Made by a program: the position numbers and the translations under genes
Source of the DNA: JBOGEB01 sp050743125
GTDB lineage: Bacteria; Actinomycetota; Nitriliruptoria; Euzebyales; Egibacteraceae
Direction: 5' to 3'
Assembly: GCA_050743125.1 (NCBI GenBank)
Contig: JBOGEB010000009.1
Span: 1 to 52,852, forward strand
DNA length: 52,852 nt
Part shown: in pieces, positions 25,204 through 33,609 of the stretch
Position numbering within the stretch: the first letter of the stretch is position 1
Layout of the letters: each line of letters begins with the position of its first letter
Notes under the pieces: model-generated
The model's database searches: none
What the model saw: the letters and a program-made list of their open reading frames with translations, nothing else
Told to the model about the DNA's origin: nothing

Positions 25204-26353
25204 ATGGCTGACGCTCCGCCGGCTCGCGTGCGGGTTGCGCTTGACGCGATGGGTGGGGATCACGCACCGGCCGTGACGGTCGCGGGAGCGCTGCTGGCGC
25301 ATGCAGCCGGGGTGGACGTCGTCCTGGTGGGGCAGCCCGACCGCCTGCGTGCGGTGATGGCCGGCGAGGGGGCGCCAGGGCTGCTGCCCGTGGTGCCGGC
25401 CGCCGAGGTCGTCGGTATGGGCGAGGACCCCGCGCTCGCGCTGCGCACGAAACGTGACGCGAGCATCCGGGTGGCCGCGAGACTCGTTGCCGAGGGGCGC
25501 GCTGAGGCGCTCGTCTCGGCGGGATCGACCGGAGCGACGCTCGCTGCCGCGCTGCTTCTCCTCGGCCGGCTGCCGGGGGTGCGGCGCCCGGTCATCGGTG
25601 CGCTGATCCCCACGAAGCATGGCCGCGTCGTGCTCGTCGATGCTGGGGGCAGCGCCGCTGCGCAGCCCGAGGCGCTGGTCGGTTACGCCCGGATGGGAGC
25701 GGCCTATGCGGGCGTGCTCGGCGTCGATGCGCCGCGGGTGGGCCTGCTCAACGTCGGTGTGGAACCCGGAAAGGGCAACGCCCTGGCGAAGGCGGCGCAC
25801 GAGCTGCTCGGAGGCGTGCCGAGCTTCGTCGGGAACGTGGAGCCGGCCGGTGCCCTTGACGGGTCTGTCGATGTCGTCGTGACGGACGGCTTCACGGGGA
25901 ACATCTTCCTCAAAGCCGTCGAGGCCGCGTCCGGCGGGTACGGTGACCGTGCGGCGATCGTGCTCGGCGTGGCCGGCGAGGTGCTGGTCGCGCACGGGGC
26001 CGCAGGCGCGGAGGAGGTGGCAGAGGCGGTACGGATGGCCGCCGAGGCTGCCGCCGCCGGCGTATCGGGCAAGATGGCGGCGCAACTCGCCAGGGGGCTC
26101 GGGGGAGCCCCCCGGTCAGACAGGGGGCTCGGGGGAGCCCCCCGATCAGACAGGGGGCTCGGGGGAGCCNNNNNNNNNNNNNNNNNNNNNNNNNNNNNNN
26201 NNNNNNNNNNNNNNNNNNNNNNNNNNNNNNNNNNNNNNNNNNNNNNNNNNNNNNNNNNNNNNNNNNNNNTCAGACAGGGGGCTCGGGGGAGCCCCCCGAT
26301 CAGACAGGGGGCTCGGGGGAGCCTCCGGAGCGACGGCCGAGGGCACACGGTGA
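25204..26353 (+). CDS. plsX: Phosphate acyltransferase PlsX with C-terminal decapeptide repeats
   Basis: PlsX makes acyl-phosphate from acyl-ACP for phospholipid synthesis. The protein starts at ATG 25204 and has RVALDAMGGDHAP, ALVSAGSTGATLAAAL, DAGGSAAAQPE and VVTDGFTGNIFLKAVEAA. About 50 residues seem to be missing before GGYGDRAAIVLGVAGEVLVA, compared with the family. After KMAAQLA the frame enters 30-bp repeats reading RGLGGAPRSD and then a 100-N gap. If only whole repeat units are missing in the gap, the frame leaves the array as SGATAEGTR and stops at 26353, giving a GTGA overlap with acpP. The exact length is therefore unknown. Confidence 0.75.
26093..26323. repeat. 30-bp tandem GC hairpin array spanning an assembly gap
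   Basis: Two full units and one partial unit are seen before the gap (26093-26169), and one full and one partial after it (26277-26323). Each unit contains GGGGGCTCGGGGGAGCCCCC, itself able to fold into a hairpin, then CGATCAGACA. The first unit has GGTC where others have GATC. The array lies inside the plsX reading frame and encodes ten residues per unit. Copy number is unknown because of the 100-N gap. Confidence 0.9.
26170..26269. other. Assembly gap, 100 N
   Basis: A run of exactly 100 undetermined bases, flanked on both sides by copies of the same 30-bp repeat. The number probably marks a gap of unknown size. Collapse of the tandem array is the likely cause. Confidence 0.98.
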
Positions 26354-26688
26354 GCGCATCGGGGTCAGCGGTGACGGCGGAGGAGGTGCTGAAGCTCCTC
26401 GTCCGCAGGATTGGCGTGGTGATGACGGTCGCAGAGACGCAGATAGACGGGGCGTCGCGCCTCGACGAGGATCTGCACGCCGACTCGCTCGACCTCGTGG
26501 AGGTCGTGGAGGGCGTCGAGGCCGATCTGCGGGCGCGCGGGGTCGTGGTGGCGCTGCCCGACGCCGTACTCGTCACGCTGCGCACCGTGGGTGACGCCGC
26601 TGAGCGGATCGCCGCGCATGCGCAGTCTGCCCCGAATGGAGAGGCGGTCCAGGCTCCCCTCTCGGTCCAGGAAAAGGAGCGGGCGTGA
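26350..26688 (+). CDS. acpP: Acyl carrier protein
   Basis: The 112-residue protein, from GTG 26350, has helix I (TAEEVLKLLVRRIGVV), then DEDLHADSLDLVEVVEGVEA, in which the serine of DSLD is the phosphopantetheine attachment site. The core is of normal size but carries a C-terminal extension of about 25 residues (APNGEAVQAPLSVQEKERA). Its start codon overlaps the stop inferred for plsX. rnc follows after 25 bp. It carries growing acyl chains in fatty acid synthesis. Confidence 0.85.
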   Translation: MSASGSAVTAEEVLKLLVRRIGVVMTVAETQIDGASRLDEDLHADSLDLVEVVEGVEADLRARGVVVALPDAVLVTLRTVGDAAERIAAHAQSAPNGEAVQAPLSVQEKERA

Positions 26689-26713
26689 GCGTTGGGCGGG
26701 GACGGATGTGGGC

Positions 26714-27499
26714 ATGAGCGATCGGCCGTCAGCAGGCGTGGCCGTGTCACAGGCCACCGGCGGGGATCCGCCCGACCCGGCGCGGGCGGCGGAGCGCATA
26801 GAGGCCGACCTCGGCATCACGGTGGGCGACCGGGCGCTGCTCGAGCAGGCGCTCACGCACCGGAGCTATGCGTTCGAGGCCGGCGGGTTGCCGCACAACG
26901 AGCGGCTCGAGTTCCTCGGTGACGCGGTGCTCGGCGTGGTCATCACCGACCGCATCTACCGGATGCTGCCCGAGGCGTCGGAGGGCCGGCTCGCGAAGGT
27001 GCGGGCGGCAGCGGTCAATACGCACAGCCTCGCCGAGGTCGCTCGTGGGCTGGGGCTGGGCGCTGCCGTGCGGCTCGGTCGCGGCGAGGAGCAGTCGGGC
27101 GGGCGGGACAAGGACTCCATCCTGGCGGACACGATGGAGGCGCTGCTCGGCGCGGTCTACCTGGATCGGGGCGCGGACGTCGCCACGGCGATCGTCTGCC
27201 GGCTGTTCGACGATCTGCTCTCCGACATCGTCAACCGCCGCGAGTCGCTCGACTACAAGACCTCACTGCAGGAGCTCGGCGCGGCGGTGCTGTCGCAGGT
27301 GCCGACCTACGAGCTCTCCGAGGAGGGCCCGGACCACGAGAAGCGGTTCACCGCTGCGGTCGCCCTCGCGGGTGAGGTGCTCGGCCACGGGTACGGCCGC
27401 AGCAAGAAGGAGGCGGAACAGGGCGCGGCGCAGCAGGCGTACGTGACGCTGCAGCGCCGCCTGGCAACGGTTCCGAAAACCGATGGCGCGCAGGAGTGA
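26714..27499 (+). CDS. rnc: Ribonuclease III
   Basis: The 261-residue enzyme cuts double-stranded RNA, including rRNA precursors. The signature HNERLEFLGDAVLGVVITD lies near residue 60, followed by EGRLAKVRAAAVN and DTMEALLGAVYLDRG with the catalytic acidic residues. The C-terminal double-stranded RNA-binding domain starts near residue 175 (DYKTSLQELGAAV) and ends with GRSKKEAEQGAAQQAY. ATG 26714 is chosen because the longer frame upstream overlaps acpP. Confidence 0.95.
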   Translation: MSDRPSAGVAVSQATGGDPPDPARAAERIEADLGITVGDRALLEQALTHRSYAFEAGGLPHNERLEFLGDAVLGVVITDRIYRMLPEASEGRLAKVRAAAVNTHSLAEVARGLGLGAAVRLGRGEEQSGGRDKDSILADTMEALLGAVYLDRGADVATAIVCRLFDDLLSDIVNRRESLDYKTSLQELGAAVLSQVPTYELSEEGPDHEKRFTAAVALAGEVLGHGYGRSKKEAEQGAAQQAYVTLQRRLATVPKTDGAQE

Positions 27500-27538
27500 C
27501 GCGGCGCAGATGCGAGCGTGGTGGGAAAGGGAACGCCG

Positions 27539-28360
27539 GTGACACTGCTTCCCGAAGCCGAAGTGCTGCGGAAAGAGCTTGAGAAGGAGGTCGTCGGGCA
27601 GCGGATCAAGGACGTCATCGTCCGCTCTGGAGACGCCCCTGAGCGCTTGGCGGGTCTGCGCGGCCTCGCCGGCCAGCGGATCGAGGCCGTGATCCGCCAG
27701 GGGACGAACCTTGCCCTTCGCTTTCCCGGCGGCACGGCGCTCGTGCTGCGGTCGGGGTCGGTCGCCGGCCTCACTCGCCAGCTCGCGGACGCGCCCGCTC
27801 ACGGCCCTGCCGAGATCGTCCTTGCGCTCGAGGGCGGGGGCGCTCTCCACTGCCTCGATGCCGGACGGAACGGCGCGGTCCGGCTGGTCTCGCGCGACGA
27901 GCTCGAGCGCTCGCCGGAGTTCACGCCGATCGGCATCGACCCGTTCACGAACACGTCAACATGGCTGGAGTTCAGCAAGCAGCTCATCGTCCGCAACTGC
28001 CGGCTCCGGGCGCTGCTCGGCGACGACACGTTCGTGGTCGGGCTCGGTGACGTGTACTCGGACGAGATCCTCTGGGCCGCCGGCTTGTCGGGGATGCGCT
28101 CGTCCGCGGGGCTGTCGGCTCAGGAGGTCCGCCGGCTCTACCGGGCGATCCAGGAGGTCCTTCACGATGCCGTCAAGCATGTCCGCGGCGCGGGTGAACC
28201 TGCGGACGAGGACCCGTTCGAGGACCCGCTCGCACACCAACGCCTTAAGGTCCACGGCCGCGCCGGCCAGCCCTGCGCCCGCTGCCGTCAAAAGATCATG
28301 CTCCAACAGCTCGACAACCCCCCCGTCGCGTCCTACTGCTGTCCCAACTGCCAAACCTGA
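27539..28360 (+). CDS. Fpg/MutM-like protein lacking catalytic N-terminus
   Basis: Position after rnc and overall sequence are those of formamidopyrimidine-DNA glycosylase: LPEAEVLRKELEKEVVGQRI, then GLGDVYSDEILWAAG and a C-terminal zinc finger CARC...CPNC. Active Fpg begins with proline then glutamate after methionine; here the corresponding start is VTLLPEAE, without either residue. The arginine of the zinc-finger loop is also not evident in NPPVASYCCPNCQ. The protein is thus probably not a glycosylase, though it may still bind DNA. GTG 27539 is chosen by alignment; 27518 is the other choice. Confidence 0.8.
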   Translation: MTLLPEAEVLRKELEKEVVGQRIKDVIVRSGDAPERLAGLRGLAGQRIEAVIRQGTNLALRFPGGTALVLRSGSVAGLTRQLADAPAHGPAEIVLALEGGGALHCLDAGRNGAVRLVSRDELERSPEFTPIGIDPFTNTSTWLEFSKQLIVRNCRLRALLGDDTFVVGLGDVYSDEILWAAGLSGMRSSAGLSAQEVRRLYRAIQEVLHDAVKHVRGAGEPADEDPFEDPLAHQRLKVHGRAGQPCARCRQKIMLQQLDNPPVASYCCPNCQT

Positions 28361-28386
28361 GAACGTGTTGGAGAACGGTCTTGGGC
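28360..28386. repeat. Dispersed GTGTTTGAGAA-type terminus, copy 3
   Basis: Directly at the stop of the Fpg-like gene stands GAACGTGTTGGAGAACGGTC followed by TTGGGCGGG. It closely matches the start of the repeat after rsmD (GGGCGTGTTTGAGAATGGTC, TTGGG). The long hairpin that follows in that copy is absent; instead a small palindrome CGCGTTTCCAAACGCG lies at 28426-28441. Confidence 0.6.
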
Positions 28387-28440
28387 GGGTCACCCGGAGA
28401 CACGCTCTGAACGCCTCATGGTTCGCGTTTCCAAACGCGT

Positions 28441-29127
28441 TCAGGACGTGGCCTCCAGCGCAAGGGTGAGGGCCAGGGCGAGCAGCCAGAGGGCGACGGG
28501 AGTCCAGGGTCTGCGCATCGGCGGGTGGCCATCCAGGGCACGCATGCGACCGCGGCCCTGCACGGTCCCGGCGATGGCGCCGCCCAGGCCGCCGACTAGG
28601 GGCGGGAGCAGGCCGGGGGACTGGAGGAGCTGCTGGGCGCCCACCGCGAGCGTCACCCCGAACCACGTGTAGACGAAGGTCGTGACGCCCGAGGACACGC
28701 GGAGGGAGGTGCGACGGGCGCGCTTCGCCGCCCGCTCGGCGGCGCGGCGCAACGGCGCCTCGTTGCGCCGCCACCAGCGGCCTGCCCACCAGCCGGCCTG
28801 GCGCATGGCCTCGTCCCATTGGAGTGCCCACCCGCCAACGACCGCTCCGGGGCCGCCCTTGGCCGCCGGGCTCGCCTCGCGGAAGGTGACGGCCTGGGTC
28901 CGCGCCTGGCGTAGCTGGTCGTAGCGGGCGCGGTCGGTGGGGGTGCGCACGAGCCCGTAGGCGAGGTTGACCTCTTGGATGCGGCGGGTCGCCGTAGCCC
29001 GCTGCTCTACAGGGGCGCGGTCGGGGTGGTGGCGCCAGGCGAGCCGGCGGTGCGCCTGTTTGATCGTTGCCTGGTCCGCGTCCTCGGGCACCCCGAGCAC
29101 CGCGTACGCGTCGATGAACGGCTCCAC
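28441..29127 (-). CDS. DnaJ-domain membrane protein
   Basis: The 228-residue product starts at GTG 29127 with a J domain: DAYAVLGVPEDADQATIKQA, then RRLAWRHHPDRA containing the HPD motif that stimulates Hsp70 ATPase, and LAYGLVRTPTDRARYDQL. A basic linker follows (RRNEAPLRRAAERAAKRARR). The C-terminal third has two or three hydrophobic segments (TTFVYTWFGVTLAVGAQQLL and TPVALWLLALALTLALEA). It probably recruits DnaK to the membrane. It is convergent with the Fpg-like gene. Confidence 0.85.
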   Translation of the reverse strand: MEPFIDAYAVLGVPEDADQATIKQAHRRLAWRHHPDRAPVEQRATATRRIQEVNLAYGLVRTPTDRARYDQLRQARTQAVTFREASPAAKGGPGAVVGGWALQWDEAMRQAGWWAGRWWRRNEAPLRRAAERAAKRARRTSLRVSSGVTTFVYTWFGVTLAVGAQQLLQSPGLLPPLVGGLGGAIAGTVQGRGRMRALDGHPPMRRPWTPVALWLLALALTLALEATS

Positions 29128-29211
29128 TGGGTCTAGTGGCCTCGCGGACGAACAGCTTGCGCCTGGTCAGGCACGGGCACGATCCGGGCGGGAGACAGGC
29201 CGGCGGGCACT

Positions 29212-29236
29212 GAGAGCGTGTTTGAGAACCGCAACA
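29212..29236. repeat. Dispersed GTGTTTGAGAA-type terminus, copy 4
   Basis: GAGAGCGTGTTTGAGAACCG lies upstream of the DnaJ-domain gene, in the same orientation as the copy at 28360. The two copies therefore flank that gene as direct repeats about 850 bp apart. No transposase is present. Confidence 0.55.
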
Positions 29237-29360
29237 TGCTCCGGCTCATCAACGGTCCTCTGGGAGATCGTCACTCTTGGGTCTCGACAAGCCACGCCTG
29301 GGGAAGGATAATTCCCCCTGACCAATGAGGGTCCGGTAGGGCGCCGTCACGAACCCCATT

Positions 29361-29402
29361 CTTGCAGCGGTCGTTCTGAGACTTGCAGCGGTCGTTCTGA
29401 GA
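29361..29402. repeat. Two tandem 21-bp direct repeats
   Basis: CTTGCAGCGGTCGTTCTGAG plus A occurs twice without spacer, at 29361-29381 and 29382-29402. It lies in the non-coding stretch between the DnaJ-domain gene and the small zipper protein, about 120 bp upstream of the latter's promoter. A period of two helical turns would suit paired regulator binding, but this is unproven. Confidence 0.75.
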
Positions 29403-29521
29403 ACTGGACGGTGGCCGCGGAGCAGCCGCCGGGGGGCCGGCCTCCGTTCACCAGGTGCCTTTCTGCCAGCAGAATATTGGGCTCCACGCGCTGAGGGTGG
29501 CCGGTTGTGCTGCGCGCACCC

Positions 29522-29551
29522 TTGCATGTTCCCTCGTGCACTCGCTATAGT
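29522..29551 (+). promoter_or_regulatory. Sigma-70-type promoter for the 66-aa protein
   Basis: TTGCAT (29522-29527) and TATAGT (29546-29551) are separated by 18 bp, the best consensus-like promoter I see in the window. Transcription would start near 29558 and give a leader of about 135 nt. The leader contains the near-repeats TTGTCAAGCCAGG and TTGTCGAGCCAGG. Confidence 0.65.
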
Positions 29552-29691
29552 GCGATAGTGAATCAGGGCGGCCTCGGCCACAGCCATCTTGCCGACCCAG
29601 TCTTGTCAAGCCAGGATTTTGTCGAGCCAGGGTCTGGTCAGTTGTCCTCGATTCCGAACCCCCCACCTCAAGGATGCAGGAGGATCCCCGC

Positions 29692-29892
29692 ATGAAGGCA
29701 CTTGTCGGTTCCTGGGATCACCGTCCCTATCAGCTGCTCGCGGAGATCACCGCGCTGCGCACCCGGATGGCGGAGCTCCAGGCCGAACTCTCCGACGCGC
29801 GGGAGGAGAATGCGGTCCTTCGCCAGCTCCTGCACAGCCATGAAGACCTGCCAGAAGACCTGCCAGCAGAACTCTCGGTTGTAGCCGGCTGA
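29692..29892 (+). CDS. Small leucine-zipper protein, 66 aa
   Basis: Unrecognised. ATG 29692 has GGAGGA seven bases upstream. The middle is a clear coiled coil with leucines in register (LLAEITALRTRMAELQAELS, then AREENAVLRQLL), and the end repeats EDLPEDLPAE. It is soluble, acidic overall and probably dimeric. It has its own promoter and a stem-loop after the stop, so it is an independent gene. A small regulatory or scaffold role is possible. Confidence 0.7.
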   Translation: MKALVGSWDHRPYQLLAEITALRTRMAELQAELSDAREENAVLRQLLHSHEDLPEDLPAELSVVAG

Positions 29893-29903
29893 CGATCGTG
29901 TTT

Positions 29904-29937
29904 CGCTACAGGCGGCCTGCCCGGGCCGCCTGTAGCG
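29904..29937 (+). terminator. Stem-loop terminator after the 66-aa gene
   Basis: A perfect 14-bp stem (CGCTACAGGCGGCC at 29904-29917 pairing with 29924-29937) with a six-base loop begins 11 bp after the stop codon. There is no U run, as is common for GC-rich actinobacterial terminators. It insulates smc, which begins 114 bp later. Confidence 0.7.
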
Positions 29938-30050
29938 CGTAGAGGCGGGGTGACGCGGGCGCTTGCCCCGGCGGGTTCCACAGGGTGCTTCGTCCTAGCC
30001 GTCGGACTCACTACACTTGTGTAACCTCAAGCGGAGGAGATACGGCCCGG

Positions 30051-33000
30051 GTGTTCCTGAAGTCGATCACGCTCAGGGGCTTCAAGTCCTTCGCGGCCAA
30101 GACGACCCTTGACCTTGAGCCGGGCATCACGGTCATCGTGGGACCGAACGGCTCCGGGAAGTCGAACATTGTCGATGCGCTGTCGTGGGTGCTCGGCACC
30201 CACAGCGCCAAAAGCCTCCGCGGCGGGTCGATGGTAGACGTGATCTATGCGGGCGCACCGGGCCGGGCGGCGCTCGGCCGGGCAGCGGTCGAGATCACGA
30301 TCGACAACAGCGCGGGGACGCTCCCGATCGAGTTCAGCGAGGTCACGGTTTCGCGGGCGACGTTCGCCACCGGTGAGACGACCTACAGCATCAACAACGT
30401 CGAGTGTCGCGCCCTCGACGTGCAGGAGCTGTTGAGCGACACCGGGCTCGGACGCGAGACCCACACGATCGTCGGGCAAGGTCAGCTCGACGTGGTGCTC
30501 AACGCGAAACCCGAGGAGCGGCGGATCTTCATCGAGGAGGCCGCCGGCATCCTCAAGCATCGCCGGCGCAAGGAGCGGGCGCTCCGCAAGCTCGCGCAGA
30601 TGGAGAGCCACCTCGAGCGCCTCACCGACCTGCTGCGGGAGCTGCGCCGCACCCTCCGACCGCTGGAGCGCCAGGCGGAGGTGGCGGCGAAGGCCGCCGA
30701 GCTTGCGGAGGCGCTGCGCGAGGTGCGGGTGGAGCGCACGCTGCGTGAGTTGGCCGGGTTGGTGAGGAGCGCGGACGCTGACCAGGTCGCGCGCGCGGCC
30801 TCGGAGGGCCGGCTGGCCGAGACGAGCACCCAGCTCACCGCGGGGCGGGAGACCGAGGCCGCGCTCGAGGAGACGCTCGCTCAGCTCGCCCCCGCCACAC
30901 GCACGGCGGTTGAGACGCACTTCCGCCTCGCCAACCTCACCGAGCGCTACCGCGGCCTTGCGGACCGGATCGCCGACCGCCACCGCGGCCTCGTCGATGC
31001 CGTCGAGGAGCCGGTGGCCGGGCGCGACCCTGAGCAGCTTCGCGCCCACGCCCACGCCGAGCGGGCGGCGCTGGTGGACCTGGAGGCAGAGCACGTCGCC
31101 GCCCGTGCAGCGCTCCAGACCGCCGAGGAGGCTCGCCGCGAGGCCGAGCGCGCTCGGCGCGCCCATGACCAGGCCGCCGCCGCCGAGGCCCGCCGCCGCG
31201 CCGAGGCACGCGAGCGCCGCTTGCGCTGGGAGGGCGAGGTGACAGCCCTGCGGAGCGCCCTCGCGCAGGCCGCCAGCGAGGAGGGGCGGCTCGCCAGCCA
31301 GGTCAGCGGCCAGACCGCCCGCCGCACCGAGCTGAGAGCGGACATCGAGGCTGTCCAGGCCGAGATCCAGCGCCTCGACACGCAGGCGGCCAGCCTTGTC
31401 GCGCAGCTCGAGGCCGCGCAGCGGCTCGTCGACCGCCGCCAGGCAGCTGCGGTCGACGCCGCGAAGCGGGAGCGCGAGCTGGAGCGCCAGCGGGCCTGCA
31501 TGCAGGCCCGCGCGGACACGCTTCGCGCCGCCGCCCGAGAGCCCGGAGAGGGCATGGCGGCGCTGCTCGAGGCCGCTCAGGCTGGCGAGGTGGAGGGCGT
31601 CCTTGGCCGCCTCGCCGACCACATCACCGTCAACGGGGACGCGCCAGCCATCTCTGCCGCGCTCGGCGCGCTGGAGGACGCGCTTCTCGTCACCGCCCGT
31701 GACGCCGCCGCGACCGCCGTCAGGTTCCTCCGCTCCCTCAAGTTGGACCGGGTGGTCCTGCTCGCGGCCGACGGAGACGGCCCCGAGGTCGATGCGCTCG
31801 ACCTGACCGAGGACGGCGCTCGACCGCTCGCCGACCTGCTGAACGCCGAGCCCACCGTGCTCGGCGCGCTCCGCCGTGCGCTGGCCGGCGTCTATCTCGT
31901 CGATCATTTCACCCTCGCGTGCCGGCTCGCCGAGCGTCACCCGGACCTCGTGTTCGTCACCCCCGACGGGGAGATCGCCGGCGCGCGTGGCTACGCGGGC
32001 GGCACCGGGTCCCCGCAGGCCCCGGTCGTCGCGCTGAGCGCGGCCGACGACGCCGACCGCCAGGCCGAGGCCGTCGCCTCCGAGCTGCTCGTCGCGCACC
32101 GGCAGCTCGGCGACGCCGACCGGGCGGTCGCGGTCGCTCGACACGAGCTCGACGCCGCGACCGCCGCGATGCACGAGTCCGACGGCCTCATCACCGCTGG
32201 GGCCGAGCGGCTGGCCCGGCTCCGCAAGGAGCTCGCGACCTGCGAGCGCGAGTTCGCGCAGCTGGAGGGCCAGCAGGCCGACCTCGACCGGGAGATGAGC
32301 GAGCGCCGGCAGCGCTTGGAGGCGCTGGAGGCGCTCGATCTCGGCGGCGCGCGTGAGCCTGAGTTCGCGGGCCCGGACCTCGAGGCTGAGCGGCTCGAGG
32401 ACACGCTCACCCAGGCTCGGGAGCGGGAGGTCCAGGCCCGTATCGCGGTCAACGCCACCGAGCATCAGGGCGCAGAGCTCCGCCGGCGGATCGAGGGGCT
32501 GGAGCGCGAGGCGGCGGACGTCGAGCGCCAGCTCACCGAGCGTGAGCGCCGTCGGCGGGCCAGGCTCGCCGCGATCGACCGTTGTAGAGCGCTGGCGGTG
32601 CTCGCCGACGTCGCGCTCCGGGTGGTGACCACCTCGCAGGCGGTCGCCGACGCCGAGCGCAACCGGCTGGAGGAGCAGCGCGCCGAGGCCCAGCGCGAGC
32701 TCGGCGCGCTCCGCGTCCGCCTGCGCCAGCTCGACGCCGACCTCACCGGCCTGACCGAGGAGCGGCACCGCGAGGACCTCGCGAGCCAGGAGCTCGGACA
32801 CCGCCTCGCCGCGGTTCGCGCCCGCCTCGCCGACGTGGGGTGCGATCCCGACCAGGCGCTCGCCGACGCGGATCCCGCGATGCTCGCCGCCGACCCCGCG
32901 CGGGACGAGGCGCTGGCCGAGGACGAGGAGCGGCTGTCGCGCAAGCTCGCGCTGCTCGGCACGGTCAACCCGCTCGCGGTCGAGGAGTTCGCCCAGGTGC

Positions 33001-33560
33001 AGGAGCGGCACCAGTTTCTCACCGAGCAGCTCGAGGACTGCCGCGCGTCGAAGCGGGACCTGCTCCAGCTGGTCGAGGCGGTCGACGGGCGCATCCGGGA
33101 GGTGTTCTCGGCGGCGTTCGCCGACGTGGCGGCCCAGTTCGAGCGGCTGTTCCCGCGGCTGTTCCCCGGTGGTGAGGGGCAACTGCTCCTCACCGACCCC
33201 GACGACCTGCTCCAGACCGGGGTCGAGGTCGAGGCCCGCCCGCCTGGCAAGCGCGTGAAGCGGCTGTCGCTGCTGTCCGGCGGTGAGCGGTCGCTCTGCG
33301 CGATCGCGGTGCTGTTCGCGATCTTCGCGGCCCGCCCGTCGCCGTTCTACGTCCTCGACGAGGTCGAGGCCGCGCTCGACGACGTCAACCTCATGCGCTT
33401 CCTCGACGTCGTCCGCGACTTCAACTCCAGCCAGATCCTCATCGTCACTCACCAGAAGCGCACGATGGAGGTCGCCGACTGCCTCTACGGCGTGACCATG
33501 CAGGCCGGCGGCGTAAGCAAGGTCATCAGCCAACGCGTCACCGAGTTCGCCCCCGCCTGA
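30051..33560 (+). CDS. smc: Chromosome segregation protein SMC
   Basis: About 1169 residues, the normal size. The N-terminal ATPase half has FLKSITLRGFKSFA and Walker A VGPNGSGKSNIVDALSW near residue 33. Two long coiled coils flank the hinge, which lies around residues 500-640 (VEGVLGRLADHITVNGDAPA). The C-terminal half has the signature LLSGGERSLCAIAVLFAIF near 1075 and Walker B YVLDEVEAALDDVN near 1099. GTG 30051 is preferred, ten bases after GGAGGAGA. SMC condenses and segregates the chromosome with ScpAB. ftsY follows. Confidence 0.96.
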   Translation: MFLKSITLRGFKSFAAKTTLDLEPGITVIVGPNGSGKSNIVDALSWVLGTHSAKSLRGGSMVDVIYAGAPGRAALGRAAVEITIDNSAGTLPIEFSEVTVSRATFATGETTYSINNVECRALDVQELLSDTGLGRETHTIVGQGQLDVVLNAKPEERRIFIEEAAGILKHRRRKERALRKLAQMESHLERLTDLLRELRRTLRPLERQAEVAAKAAELAEALREVRVERTLRELAGLVRSADADQVARAASEGRLAETSTQLTAGRETEAALEETLAQLAPATRTAVETHFRLANLTERYRGLADRIADRHRGLVDAVEEPVAGRDPEQLRAHAHAERAALVDLEAEHVAARAALQTAEEARREAERARRAHDQAAAAEARRRAEARERRLRWEGEVTALRSALAQAASEEGRLASQVSGQTARRTELRADIEAVQAEIQRLDTQAASLVAQLEAAQRLVDRRQAAAVDAAKRERELERQRACMQARADTLRAAAREPGEGMAALLEAAQAGEVEGVLGRLADHITVNGDAPAISAALGALEDALLVTARDAAATAVRFLRSLKLDRVVLLAADGDGPEVDALDLTEDGARPLADLLNAEPTVLGALRRALAGVYLVDHFTLACRLAERHPDLVFVTPDGEIAGARGYAGGTGSPQAPVVALSAADDADRQAEAVASELLVAHRQLGDADRAVAVARHELDAATAAMHESDGLITAGAERLARLRKELATCEREFAQLEGQQADLDREMSERRQRLEALEALDLGGAREPEFAGPDLEAERLEDTLTQAREREVQARIAVNATEHQGAELRRRIEGLEREAADVERQLTERERRRRARLAAIDRCRALAVLADVALRVVTTSQAVADAERNRLEEQRAEAQRELGALRVRLRQLDADLTGLTEERHREDLASQELGHRLAAVRARLADVGCDPDQALADADPAMLAADPARDEALAEDEERLSRKLALLGTVNPLAVEEFAQVQERHQFLTEQLEDCRASKRDLLQLVEAVDGRIREVFSAAFADVAAQFERLFPRLFPGGEGQLLLTDPDDLLQTGVEVEARPPGKRVKRLSLLSGGERSLCAIAVLFAIFAARPSPFYVLDEVEAALDDVNLMRFLDVVRDFNSSQILIVTHQKRTMEVADCLYGVTMQAGGVSKVISQRVTEFAPA

Positions 33561-33609
33561 CTGGCTACCACCTTACGCCTGAAGGTCGCGAGCATTAGGC
33601 TTGCGAGCT

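Noticed and set aside
26093..26323. CRISPR array
   Set aside because: The 30-bp units are directly adjacent with no unique spacers, encode a regular decapeptide in frame and are not next to cas genes.
28426..28441. Terminator between the Fpg-like and DnaJ-domain genes
   Set aside because: CGCGTTTCCAAACGCG can only form a seven-bp stem with a two-base loop, too tight for an efficient terminator, and no U run follows.
29510..29695. Upstream extension of the 66-aa zipper protein
   Set aside because: The good ribosome site GGAGGA and the coil start favour ATG 29692; the ATG at 29674 would overlap that site.
30027..33533. Open frame of 1168 codons antisense to smc
   Set aside because: SMC on the plus strand has all family motifs; the antisense product is low-complexity and shows no fold signature.
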